The notes under the pieces are model-generated. The model worked only from the letters and a program-made list of their open reading frames with translations. It was not told where the DNA came from and did not search any database. The position numbers and the translations under genes were made by a program. DNA of 43,014 bases from an uncultured Acidobacteriota bacterium. GTDB taxonomy: Bacteria > Acidobacteriota > Vicinamibacteria > Vicinamibacterales > CAVVIG01. Location: assembly GCA_902825985.1 (NCBI GenBank), contig CADEDC010000015.1, forward strand, positions 24,454 through 67,467. The letters run 5' to 3'. This document shows, piece after piece, positions 16,987 through 24,865 of the stretch (position 1 is its first letter; every line of letters begins with the position of its first letter).

Positions 16987-17376
16987 ATGCGGATGACGCC
17001 GGTGGCAATGGCCCTCTTCGTGGCGCTCGTGTCGACGGCGCCGGTCGGCGCCGCTGCGGACCTGTCCGGTCCGTGGCGGCTCGAGTTCCAGGGATCGTCA
17101 TCGACCGCGGTCTACCAGGCCGACTGTGTCTGGGAGCAGGAAGGGCCGCGCCTCTCCGGCAGCTGCACGTCGGGCTTCGAGTCGATCGTGACGGTGCGCG
17201 GGAGGAGCGACGACTCCGGCGTCACCTTCCAGTTCACCTCAGGCATCGACAGCGGCACCGTGATGACCTTCACCGGTCGGCTGAACGATGGTGCCACGGT
17301 CATCGAAGGGCGCTGGCGCTTCGTGGACCCGCAGGGGCAGGGCGGCGGCGGCGCGTTCACCGCGACGAAACGGTAG
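16987..17376 (+). CDS. Small secreted beta-barrel-like protein
   Basis: This 129-residue exported protein has a signal peptide (about 1-23, ending VGAAA) and a mature part built of short beta-strand-like repeats: DLSGPWRLEF, LSGSCTSG, VTFQFTSG, FTGRLND, IEGRWRF. The pattern resembles lipocalin- or avidin-like small barrels seen in Acidobacteriota, with a probable disulfide between the two mature cysteines (VYQADC and GSC). No function is known. GGAGG lies five nt before the ATG. Its last 20 nt overlap the end of the convergent TPR gene. A long open frame from 15829 in this frame is a shadow of the DUF5916 gene and was not used. Confidence 0.78.
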   Translation: MRMTPVAMALFVALVSTAPVGAAADLSGPWRLEFQGSSSTAVYQADCVWEQEGPRLSGSCTSGFESIVTVRGRSDDSGVTFQFTSGIDSGTVMTFTGRLNDGATVIEGRWRFVDPQGQGGGGAFTATKR

Positions 17377-18301
17377 TGCCGGCCGTCTGCCGATCCGGTG
17401 GACGGCTCTGCAGTTCCTGCCAGCGGATGCGCTCCACCAGACGCTGCGCCGGCTGAAAGGACGGGTTGAGCGCGAGCGCCTGCTTCGCGGCGTCGGTCGC
17501 TCCACGGAGATCGCCGTCGGCGTACGCGAATTGCGCCGCCAGCGTCCAGGCCTCCGCCGTCGGCTGGACCGGCAGCAACGCGGCCAGCTCGCGTCGCGCT
17601 TCCGCGTGCCGGCCGCTGCCGTCGGCCACGGCGACACGGCGGACCGCGACCGCTGCGGCAAGCGTCGCGTCGGCGGCCGCGTCATCCAGGGCCGCCTCCA
17701 CCTCCCGCCAGCGCGCCTGCGCCAGAAGGAAATCCGCCAGCGCCAGCCGCGAGCGCAGCCGTTGCGGTGTGGCGGCGGCGGCCGCCCGCAATCGCGCCTC
17801 GGCCTCACCGGCCCGACCGGTCGACACGTACAGTGCGGCGAGCGCGCGATTGGTGGCCTCCCGCGCCGGGTCGGCGGCGAGGGCGGCCAGCAGATGGTGT
17901 TCCGCCTCCGCCGGCGCGTCGCCGGCGGCCAGCCGTCCGGCCAGGGCCAGCCGTGCCCCGACGTGGGAGGGCTGGCCGTCGACAATCGTCCGGAGCGCCG
18001 ACGCGTCATCGGGCAGCGGCCGGCCGTTCGCGCGGCCGTCGGCCATCTCGAGCGCCCGGCCCGCTTCTTCGACCCGACCGAGGCGCGTCAGTGACTCGCC
18101 GAGCCGCCGATACACCGCGTCGTCATCGGGCGCGAACCGCAGCGCATTGCGATAGTCGATGACCGCGGCGGCGTCGCGGCCGGCCCGGGCGAAGCGGTCA
18201 CCGCTTTCGACGTAGCGCCGATGCTGGTCCCTGGGGTCGGCCGCACACGCGCCGGTCAGTGCGATGGCCGTGACGAGCGTCAACAGCGCCGAACGGGTCA
18301 T
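17357..18301 (-). CDS. TPR-repeat protein of the PEP-CTERM/exosortase cassette
   Basis: This 314-residue protein has an export signal with a possible lipobox cysteine (Cys19 in TGAC, not a perfect lipobox), then at least five tetratricopeptide-like helical pairs rich in Ala and Arg between residues 28 and 295. TPR lipoproteins (PrsT-like) accompany many PEP-CTERM/exosortase loci; this one is much shorter than the usual roughly 900 residues. Its ATG overlaps the EpsI stop codon as ATGA, so the two are translationally coupled. A role as a periplasmic scaffold for sorting or polysaccharide export is inferred from position only. It ends in a 20-nt convergent overlap with the small secreted protein gene. 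Confidence 0.8.
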   Translation of the reverse strand: MTRSALLTLVTAIALTGACAADPRDQHRRYVESGDRFARAGRDAAAVIDYRNALRFAPDDDAVYRRLGESLTRLGRVEEAGRALEMADGRANGRPLPDDASALRTIVDGQPSHVGARLALAGRLAAGDAPAEAEHHLLAALAADPAREATNRALAALYVSTGRAGEAEARLRAAAAATPQRLRSRLALADFLLAQARWREVEAALDDAAADATLAAAVAVRRVAVADGSGRHAEARRELAALLPVQPTAEAWTLAAQFAYADGDLRGATDAAKQALALNPSFQPAQRLVERIRWQELQSRPPDRQTAGTTVSSR

Positions 18302-18978
18302 GGCGTGCGGTGACGGCTGGCGGCCGTCGAGGCCATGAGCCCGGCGGCGGGCAGTGCCGTGGTCACGTGCGGTGCCACCGCCTCGGCGAATCCCAGCGCG
18401 GTCTGGTCGGCGGCACCGGCGTCGTCGCCAGCGATCTCGACCACGATGCGGACGAGTGCCGCCTGGTTGTGTCCGGTCACGAGGCTGTCGCGCAGGAGAT
18501 ACGCACGGCTGAGCAGATCGCTGGCGACCAGCCGTCCGCCGATTGCGTACCAATACAGCACCAGGATCCGGGCCCGCCCCCGCACGGCCACGAGGCGTCG
18601 CACCGATCCGGTGTCGCGCTGGCGCAGGCGAACCGGCAGCACCCGATCGTCCAGCACGCTCCAGCCCGTGCCCGGCAGACAGTGCAGCGGGGAGTGGATG
18701 CTGCTGCCGGGTCGCTGCCGGCGATACGACGCGACATACAGTCCGACCGCCCGACCGTCGGGCGTGGAGTAGGTGCGATTCACGATATGGTCTGCCGCAA
18801 TCGCCGCCCGCGTGTCGCCGTCCAGCGGCGCGGCGTCGGTGCCCTGCCAGGACGCCAGCGCCAGCGGCACGTCCAGCGCCGCGACGGGGGCGAGCGCCCG
18901 GCTCCGCTCGGCCACCCGGACGAGGGTGCCCGTGCCGAGCAGCATCAACAGCACGACAGCCGTGGTGATCTGTCTCAT
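18298..18978 (-). CDS. EpsI domain protein (exosortase-associated, DUF3485)
   Basis: This 226-residue protein matches EpsI, the exosortase-associated periplasmic domain (DUF3485). It has one N-terminal membrane anchor (about 4-20) and the family motif HSPLHCLPGTGW. In many genomes EpsI is fused to the C-terminus of exosortase; here it is a separate gene whose ATG overlaps the exosortase stop codon (ATGA). The C-terminal ~25 residues are low complexity. It probably acts with the exosortase in processing PEP-CTERM proteins or in the linked extracellular polysaccharide system; the biochemical role of EpsI is not settled. Confidence 0.88.
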   Translation of the reverse strand: MRQITTAVVLLMLLGTGTLVRVAERSRALAPVAALDVPLALASWQGTDAAPLDGDTRAAIAADHIVNRTYSTPDGRAVGLYVASYRRQRPGSSIHSPLHCLPGTGWSVLDDRVLPVRLRQRDTGSVRRLVAVRGRARILVLYWYAIGGRLVASDLLSRAYLLRDSLVTGHNQAALVRIVVEIAGDDAGAADQTALGFAEAVAPHVTTALPAAGLMASTAASRHRTP

Positions 18979-19826
18979 ACGCGCACCGCCGCCAGGGGGG
19001 GCCGGCTGGTGACTGCCGCGGCGAACAGCGCGCGGTGTGCCGCCCACAAGAGGAGCAGCGACATCACGAATGTCAGCCATCCCGCCAGGGAGTGCCACGG
19101 ATCGCGAGCCGCGACCTCGCCCCAGCGTTCCGTGGCGGCGCCGGTCGCCGCCAGGCGGACGATGTTGGCCAACACGGCGATTGGCGTCGTCATGAGGACC
19201 AGGCCGAGACGACGACGCCAGTCGCCGTCGCTGACCCAGGCGACCAGCAGGCCGACCGCGGCGAGCGAGACGACGGAGCGCATGCCGCTGCACGCCTCGA
19301 TGACCTGCAGCGTCGACGTCGGCAGCTCCAGGATGTTGCCGTCCCGATACACCGGTATGCCGCTCGAGGTGAGCAGCAGCTCGGCGCCGCCGGTCGCCAC
19401 CGCCTGCAGCGATCCGGTGAGCGTGGTGACCAGCAGTTCGGGGAGCGGGATCGCGAGCAGCACGAAGAAAAGTGGCGTCGCGGCGCGGCGTGCGACCGCG
19501 GCGCCGTACAGGCACCACAGCAGTCCGCCAACGACCAGGACGAACGACGCGCGTGCCGTGAACACGTCAGCGGCCAGCTGACTGGCCACGTACATGGCCA
19601 GTCCGGCGGCGAGGATCAGGGCGCCGATGAGGGTGTCGCGGCCGGCCGGCGTGGCTGCCGCCAGGCTTGCGCGCTGCTGCCACAGCAGGACGCCACCAAC
19701 GGCCGCGAGGATGAGGCCGTATGAGGCATCGGGACTGGTCACCCACTGGATGACCAGTCCCATCAGCACGTCGCCGAAGAGCCACGCGGTGGCGGCTGCC
19801 ACCGCGATCGTTCGCGCCCGTTCCAC
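18975..19826 (-). CDS. Exosortase (PEP-CTERM sorting transpeptidase-like)
   Basis: This 283-residue integral membrane protein has about eight hydrophobic segments and the complete exosortase catalytic set: Cys179 in EACSGMRS, Arg224 in NIVRLA and His245 in DPWHSLAGW. Exosortases are thought to cut proteins just after the PEP motif and attach them to another molecule at the cell surface. The likely substrate is encoded directly upstream, ending 12 nt before this ATG. EpsI and the TPR gene follow with ATGA overlaps, giving a compact four-gene operon. The length is typical for an exosortase without fused EpsI. Confidence 0.94.
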   Translation of the reverse strand: MERARTIAVAAATAWLFGDVLMGLVIQWVTSPDASYGLILAAVGGVLLWQQRASLAAATPAGRDTLIGALILAAGLAMYVASQLAADVFTARASFVLVVGGLLWCLYGAAVARRAATPLFFVLLAIPLPELLVTTLTGSLQAVATGGAELLLTSSGIPVYRDGNILELPTSTLQVIEACSGMRSVVSLAAVGLLVAWVSDGDWRRRLGLVLMTTPIAVLANIVRLAATGAATERWGEVAARDPWHSLAGWLTFVMSLLLLWAAHRALFAAAVTSRPPLAAVRV

Positions 19827-19838
19827 GGTGGCCGTGAT

Positions 19839-20636
19839 TCAGCGCGCGGTGCGCAGCCGATTCCGCAGCCCTCGCGCCACCGCCGCGAGACCGGTGCCGA
19901 ACAGCAGGAGTGTCGACGGTTCAGGCGACGATGACACGGTCGCCGCGGTCAGACTCGTCAGGCTGCCGGCGCCGGCGCTTCCGGTCGAGCTGCCCGCCTG
20001 CGTCAGCGGGGACTGATACTCGGTGAAGATCTCCGACGAGGCCGGGGCGGCCGGGACGTTGGCGGACGATGACGAGGGGCTGGAGCCGGTGCCACCGGTG
20101 CGCCCACCGGCGTTGCCGCCGCCGCGGACGTCGCCCCTGGCGTCAGACGAGGCGCCGTTCCAGCCGGCGCCCGTCGCGAACCCGTTGCTGCGCCGCAGCG
20201 AGGCCGAACCGGCGCGCGCCGGTGCAGTGGCCGGCGACGATCGCCACGGGCCGACGTCGAACCGCGACGATCCGCCGCCTGGCGAAAGCGCCTCCTCGAG
20301 CTCATCGGCGCTCACCACCATCGACGACGAGGCGGGGGCCGACGCAACCGTGAACGGCTGCCGACCCGCGGTGGCGGCTGAGGCGCTTCGCGCCGCGAAC
20401 TGGTCCGGCTCGGCCAGCGGCGTGGTCGCCGGATCGCGCCCCGGGAAGCCGGATCGTGCGACGTCGGACGAGACGTCGTTCGCCAACGGCTGTGGCGCGG
20501 TGGGTGTCAGGCGCGCCAGTTGACGCGACGCCAATGGCCACAACGCATCGCGCACCGGTGATGCGGCCATCGCGGTCGTCATGACAATGAGGCTGAAGAA
20601 CGCGAGCACACGAGTCCACTTGAAGGCCGGCGTCAT
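19839..20636 (-). CDS. PEP-CTERM sorting-signal protein, likely exosortase substrate
   Basis: This 265-residue protein has an N-terminal signal peptide (about 1-25, ending AMAAS) and a C-terminal PEP-CTERM signal: Pro238-Glu239-Pro240, a hydrophobic stretch (STLLLFGTGLAAVA) and an arginine-rich tail. The mature part has no domain I recognise and is strongly biased to Ser, Gly, Ala and Pro, suggesting a disordered, possibly glycosylated surface protein. AGGGG precedes the ATG at 20636 at normal spacing. It is the first gene of the exosortase operon. No other PEP-CTERM protein is encoded in this window. Confidence 0.9.
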   Translation of the reverse strand: MTPAFKWTRVLAFFSLIVMTTAMAASPVRDALWPLASRQLARLTPTAPQPLANDVSSDVARSGFPGRDPATTPLAEPDQFAARSASAATAGRQPFTVASAPASSSMVVSADELEEALSPGGGSSRFDVGPWRSSPATAPARAGSASLRRSNGFATGAGWNGASSDARGDVRGGGNAGGRTGGTGSSPSSSSANVPAAPASSEIFTEYQSPLTQAGSSTGSAGAGSLTSLTAATVSSSPEPSTLLLFGTGLAAVARGLRNRLRTAR

Positions 20637-20872
20637 CTGAACCCCTTCTGTTTGGGTTGCTGAGCAGCCGGCGCAATTGCCGGCGCCGCGGCTCGTGCAC
20701 GATGGCTGCCACGTGAACCGCCGCCCGCGAACTCCGGGAAGGCTGGAAACAGGCCAGATTGGCACCAGGTCGATGGTCCAGGCACGGGCCGGTTCGCGCC
20801 GGAAGCGCGCGCTTCTCCGTGTTGTGGAAAACCGTTTCAGCCGCAGGGCAGTGCGAGACACACGGCCGGGGC

Positions 20873-20889
20873 CGGCCGCGACGCGGCCG
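20873..20889 (-). terminator. Candidate terminator hairpin after the ABC ATPase gene
   Basis: CGGCCGC and GCGGCCG form a perfect 7-bp stem with a GAC loop, starting 10 nt beyond the ATPase stop codon. There is no following T tract. The rest of the 262-nt gap up to the PEP-CTERM gene holds only a GCCGGC repeat pair around GCAATT (20667-20684). Confidence 0.4.
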
Positions 20890-20898
20890 CTGGCGGCG

Positions 20899-21726
20899 CT
20901 ACCAGGGCGGTAGCGTCATGAACAGGAACTCATGCAGATAGGGGTCTTGCGACGCGAGCAGCTCGTCGGCCGCCCCCTCGAAGTAGATGCGGCCTTCGTG
21001 CAGCACCATGAAGCGCGCCTGATCCCGCCCCGTGCCGCTGGCGTCGACGATTTTCAGCTGGCCCTCGGCGACCACCGCCTCATGGGTTGCGACGTAGTAG
21101 GCATCGCGAATCTGGTGGGTGACGACGATGGAGGTGACGTGCTCCAGGTCGCGCAGCTTGACGACCTCGTCGTTCACCGAGTTCGCCGTGATCGGGTCCA
21201 GGCCGGTCGTCGGGTCGTCGAACAGCAGCAGGCTCGGCTTGGCCGCCATGGCGCGGGCGATCGCCACGCGTCGCCGTTGCCCGCCGGACAGCGAACTCGG
21301 CATCTGATCGATGTAGTCGGCCAGGCCGACGAAGCCGAGGACCTCGGCGACTCGCGTCCGTACCTCGTCCAACGGCATCCTGGTCTCTTCGTACAGCCGG
21401 TAGCCGACGTTCTCGGCAACCGTCAACGAATCGAACAGCGCCGTCTCCTGGAACGACATGCCGATGTCGCCGCGGACCGCCATCATCTCGTGTTCGGCCA
21501 TCCGGTCGACCCGCTCGCCGTTCACGTAGATGGCGCCGCCGTCCGGATGGAGCAGCCCGAGGACCAGCTTCAACACGACCGACTTGCCGGCGCCGCTGGC
21601 GCCCAGCAGAATCCGCATGCTGGCCTTCGGGACCGTGAAGCTGACGTCGCGAAGCACGACATGGTCGTCGAAGGAAAAGGAGACGTGGTCGAAAACGACT
21701 GCGGGGGCAGGAGTGCCGTTGTCCAT
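20899..21726 (-). CDS. ABC transporter ATP-binding protein, MlaF-like
   Basis: This 275-residue ATPase resembles the MlaF group, which powers phospholipid movement between membranes. It has Walker A GASGAGKS (42-49), Q-loop SFQET, signature SLSGGQ and an H-loop in VVTHQ. Walker B reads LLLFDDPTTGLD, so the usual catalytic glutamate is an aspartate (Asp171). The C-terminal tail after residue 240 (RIYFEG, LHEFLF) is like that of MlaF-type proteins. The ATG at 21726 is preferred; an in-frame GTG at 21765 would add 13 residues. No permease or MCE substrate-binding gene lies beside it, so its partners must be encoded elsewhere. The M48 protease gene ends 68 nt upstream. Confidence 0.86.
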   Translation of the reverse strand: MDNGTPAPAVVFDHVSFSFDDHVVLRDVSFTVPKASMRILLGASGAGKSVVLKLVLGLLHPDGGAIYVNGERVDRMAEHEMMAVRGDIGMSFQETALFDSLTVAENVGYRLYEETRMPLDEVRTRVAEVLGFVGLADYIDQMPSSLSGGQRRRVAIARAMAAKPSLLLFDDPTTGLDPITANSVNDEVVKLRDLEHVTSIVVTHQIRDAYYVATHEAVVAEGQLKIVDASGTGRDQARFMVLHEGRIYFEGAADELLASQDPYLHEFLFMTLPPW

Positions 21727-21794
21727 CGATGGGGTGCCTGCCAGCGAGTGTAGCAGGTCGCCCACACGCAGCCGTCGGCGGGCCGGAACGCCGT

Positions 21795-23252
21795 TCAGCG
21801 GGCGGCCGACCTGCCGGCCAGCGCCGGGCCGACGATCTGCTTGACCAGCGTTCCCGCCTCGATCCGCGCGTCGGCGCCGGGCAGCTGGTTGATCAGCGCG
21901 AGCTGGTCGACCGACACATCCGACGCGGACTGCCGCCTCAGCTCTTCGACCGTGGTGGGTCGGGGGAGCTGCACGATGTCGATGCGCTGCGGCCGGACCG
22001 CCAGCACGCTCTGGCTCGTGACGGGTTCGAAGCTGCGGAACACCCGTTCGAACTGACCGGCGTGCCGCGAGTACTGGTCGCCGGACGTGTAGCCGACGAC
22101 CTGATAGGTCTGCTGGCGGAACGACAGGAAGCCGACGATGCCGGCGATCGAGCCCTGCTCGGTCTGTGCCTCGAACTCGCCGAGCGCCGCCGGCTGGCCG
22201 CTGACCGTGGTGCGCGCGGTGCGTCCCGGCCGGACGCCCGCGTCGCGGAAGAACGCGACGAGCGACTGTTCCGGGTCGCCGTTGCCGGCGATCGTCAGCT
22301 GCATCACGGCGCGGTTCTGCGGCGCGGCGGCGACCACCGCCTGGGTCAGGTTCGCCGTCTCCCAGCCCGACGGAAAGGTGATCTGGAAGCGCAGGCGCGG
22401 GTGGAAGAAGATGCCGTCACGAAAGAAGCCATCGCGCGGATCGGCTCCGTAGACGAGGTCGTCGATGCGACGGAGGAAGACGTCGCGCGCGACCCGGGCA
22501 TCGGCTTGTGGCGGCGTGGCTCGGGTGCGCTCTTCAGCTGACCTGACCCGCTCGTCGGGAGCCGGATGGGTCGTGAGCCATCCCGGAATCGCGCCCTCGT
22601 CGCGCGTGGCGCTGCGATCGAGGGCGCGGAAGACCTCGGCGAACTCGGACACCGCGTAGCGATGGTCGTTGATGTATCTGAACCCGAGCTGGTCAGCCTC
22701 CCGTTCATCGTCGCGGCTGAACTTGAGGAAGAGCAGGCCGAGGCCGGTGCCGAGCAGCGATTGCAGCGGGCGGACCTCCGGCACGAGGACGGCGCCAAGG
22801 CCGAGCCCGAGCTGGGCGAGCTGCTGCTTCGAGATCTGGTTCACGCTGTGGCGGGCCGTGACGTGACCGATTTCGTGGCCGAGGACGCTGGCGAGCTGAG
22901 CCTCCGACGTCATCAGCGCGAGCATGCCCCGCGTCACGTAGATGAACCCGCCCGGCAGCGCGAACGCGTTCGCCACCGGGTCGTCCACGACGTGGAACTC
23001 CCACGGCAGCTCCGGGCGTTCCGAATCGGCGGCGAGGCGTTGGCCGATGTCCGAGACGTAGGACTGCAGCGCACGATCGTCGACCAGGCCGAGGGTGCGG
23101 CTGATCTCGGCAGCCGACTCGCGGCCCATCGCCACCTCTTGCGACTCCGAGATCAGCGACAGCTGCGGCCGGCCGGTGGCCGGATTGCGCGCGCACCCGT
23201 ACGTCGTCGTGACGCAGGCCACCCAGACGAAGACGCGCGACCACCGGTGCAT
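21795..23252 (-). CDS. M48-family metalloprotease lipoprotein (BepA-like)
   Basis: This 485-residue protein is predicted to be a lipoprotein (Cys20 in TTYGC) with an M48 zinc peptidase domain (about 35-250). The zinc motif is HEIGH (His126, Glu127, His130), with the third-ligand segment EREAD (183-187). Periplasmic M48 lipoproteins such as BepA and LoiP degrade misfolded outer-membrane proteins, which would fit here. The C-terminal half (about 270-430) lacks a named domain but has the alternating pattern of a folded accessory domain found in related proteases. It ends in a conserved segment (VEELRRQSASD to GTLVKQIVG) that may bind peptidoglycan or outer-membrane partners; this last point is inference. 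Confidence 0.9.
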   Translation of the reverse strand: MHRWSRVFVWVACVTTTYGCARNPATGRPQLSLISESQEVAMGRESAAEISRTLGLVDDRALQSYVSDIGQRLAADSERPELPWEFHVVDDPVANAFALPGGFIYVTRGMLALMTSEAQLASVLGHEIGHVTARHSVNQISKQQLAQLGLGLGAVLVPEVRPLQSLLGTGLGLLFLKFSRDDEREADQLGFRYINDHRYAVSEFAEVFRALDRSATRDEGAIPGWLTTHPAPDERVRSAEERTRATPPQADARVARDVFLRRIDDLVYGADPRDGFFRDGIFFHPRLRFQITFPSGWETANLTQAVVAAAPQNRAVMQLTIAGNGDPEQSLVAFFRDAGVRPGRTARTTVSGQPAALGEFEAQTEQGSIAGIVGFLSFRQQTYQVVGYTSGDQYSRHAGQFERVFRSFEPVTSQSVLAVRPQRIDIVQLPRPTTVEELRRQSASDVSVDQLALINQLPGADARIEAGTLVKQIVGPALAGRSAAR

Positions 23253-23321
23253 GGCTCAGCTCCTCGCTGACCGGTGTGCAAGCGACGATCCGCGCGCCGC
23301 CCCGGCACCGCCATGGCCCGG

Positions 23322-23957
23322 TTAGCGCAGCGCCGGTTTCGCCAGGTAGGCGCGCGACTGCGCCTCGCTCCTGAGCGGCGTCACCTTGTCCGGATCGATC
23401 CGGATCATCAGGTAGTTGATGTGATCGTCGATCTTCGTGAACAGATGGCCGGTGCCGGCCGGAATGACGATCACGTCACCCGGCGCGAGGGCGTGTGCGA
23501 CGCCGTTGCGGATGTCGCTGCCGTTGTGGCCCGGGCCGTTGAACTCGACGACGGTCCGCATGGTGGCCGGGCGCCGCGAGCGGTTGACGATGTCCGGCCC
23601 GAGGACCAGCGTCGCCGATCCCGAGATGATGTGATACACCTCGCTGACCTGATCGTGTTCGGCGACGGAGTTCGGCGCCGGCTTGTCGAGCCTGGTGCGA
23701 TAGACCATGCCGATGCCGACGTGACCCTTCCCGAAATCGATGTCGCGCACCTGCTGGTCCAGCAGGTTCTCGGCGATTGCCTTCCTCGTGTAGGCGTCGA
23801 GTTCAGCGACCGGGACGTACGTGCCGGGACACATCTCGCAGGTGGGCTGGGGATCGGTCGGGTTGATCCGTGCCTGTGCCACCATGCCGGCCGCCATACA
23901 GGCCACGCCGCCGAGCACCGTGAGGACATTCCGCAGCGGCGATTTCACGGTCATCAT
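23322..23957 (-). CDS. Secreted cupin-domain protein
   Basis: This 211-residue exported protein has a signal peptide (about 1-29), a CEMCPG segment (Cys-x-x-Cys) early in the mature chain, and a single cupin barrel (about 85-190) with histidines in EHDQVSEVYHI and GTGHLF that could bind a metal. The family is common in Acidobacteriota and has no established reaction. A perfect GGAGGTGA ribosome binding site precedes the first of two tandem ATGs, which fixes the start at 23957 and rules out the long upstream open frame to 24722. It lies 77 nt downstream of the DUF3617 gene on the same strand. Confidence 0.86.
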   Translation of the reverse strand: MMTVKSPLRNVLTVLGGVACMAAGMVAQARINPTDPQPTCEMCPGTYVPVAELDAYTRKAIAENLLDQQVRDIDFGKGHVGIGMVYRTRLDKPAPNSVAEHDQVSEVYHIISGSATLVLGPDIVNRSRRPATMRTVVEFNGPGHNGSDIRNGVAHALAPGDVIVIPAGTGHLFTKIDDHINYLMIRIDPDKVTPLRSEAQSRAYLAKPALR

Positions 23958-24034
23958 CGACTCACCTCCGGGGGATACCTTACCCCACGAAAGCCGTCGC
24001 TGCGCCGGGTCGTCGGCGGCGCCGGACCGGGCCG

Positions 24035-24463
24035 CTACTTCGTGCAGTCGCCGACCCGCTTGCCCGAGACGTTCATGGTCATGGTGCCTTGCGGCATCGT
24101 CATCGTCATGGTACCGGTATAGGTGTCGCCTTTGAACTGCATCTGCCCGTCCCCGGTCATCGCCATCTGTCCACTGCACGTCATCTTCCAGGTGACGTTG
24201 CCGCCCGACACCTTGTAGTCGGCCACCTTGCAGTTGCCCTGCGGTCCGTTGGCCCAGCCGGCCGGCATGCCCCCCTGCTCCGCCTGTTTCAGCTGTTCGG
24301 GGGTGACGCACTGCGTGTTCGTCATCGGCGGCATCTGCTGGCCGGCCATCGACATCTGACCGGTGACCTCCCAGTTTCCGGGCCGCATCGGGTGCGGCTG
24401 GGCGCTGAGGCTGGCGAACGCGGCGAGGCTGAGAAGTCCGGTGGCGACAGCGACACGTTTCAT
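24035..24463 (-). CDS. DUF3617 secreted protein, methionine-rich
   Basis: This 142-residue exported protein matches DUF3617: the opening RPGNWEVTGQ, the middle TNTQCVTPEQ and cysteines in NCKV and MTCSG. A signal peptide spans about 1-21. The mature chain is unusually rich in methionine (for example TMTMTMPQGTMTMNV), which can be a feature of copper-binding proteins but is also common in this family. AAGGAGA upstream of the ATG at 24463 decides the start over the upstream one at 24484. Function unknown. Confidence 0.85.
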   Translation of the reverse strand: MKRVAVATGLLSLAAFASLSAQPHPMRPGNWEVTGQMSMAGQQMPPMTNTQCVTPEQLKQAEQGGMPAGWANGPQGNCKVADYKVSGGNVTWKMTCSGQMAMTGDGQMQFKGDTYTGTMTMTMPQGTMTMNVSGKRVGDCTK

Positions 24464-24865
24464 CGGCGATCTCCTTGCGACCATCGTAGCTGACCGGGTT
24501 GCCGCGGCGCTCCAGGTTTTCTGCGCCGGTCGTTCGATCGGGTCGCAGGATGTTCGGCCCGGTCAGCGCTCCACTTGACGTCCGGGCAGCCATCGCCAAC
24601 AATTCCAGTTGCGCCTCGTGACCGTCTCGTCCTTCACCCCGTGTTGTCGTTGCTTCTGCGCGTGCGCCGCGTGTCGGTGCGCGTGTATCAAGCCGACGGC
24701 CAGCCGGTGAGCGAGACGACACCTCCCCTTCCGTAATTCGTCCTCCTTCCGCTCCCAGCCTGTCGATCGGCTCATTCGAGTTCCCAGTTCGAGCTCGTGG
24801 TGCGTGTGCACGCCGTCACGCGTGCGCCAGGCCGACCGGATTGCCGGTCACAGGGAGACGTGGTG
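24464..24865 (+). promoter_or_regulatory. Long intergenic region with candidate promoter and leader hairpin
   Basis: This 402-nt divergent gap has no credible gene. A sigma-70-like element, TTGACG at 24575-24580 and AACAAT at 24598-24603 (17-nt spacer), would give the downstream TonB receptor mRNA a leader of about 250 nt. The leader ends in a perfect 6-bp hairpin (GACCGG, loop ATTG, CCGGTC; 24834-24849) just before the GGGAG ribosome binding site. The middle is pyrimidine-rich and less GC-rich than its surroundings. I could not match a known riboswitch. Confidence 0.35.

Noticed and set aside
20637..20898. Sigma-54 promoter for the PEP-CTERM gene, as in some PrsR-controlled systems
   Set aside because: I looked for GG-N10-GC with TGGCAC/TTGC character on the minus strand and found no convincing match.
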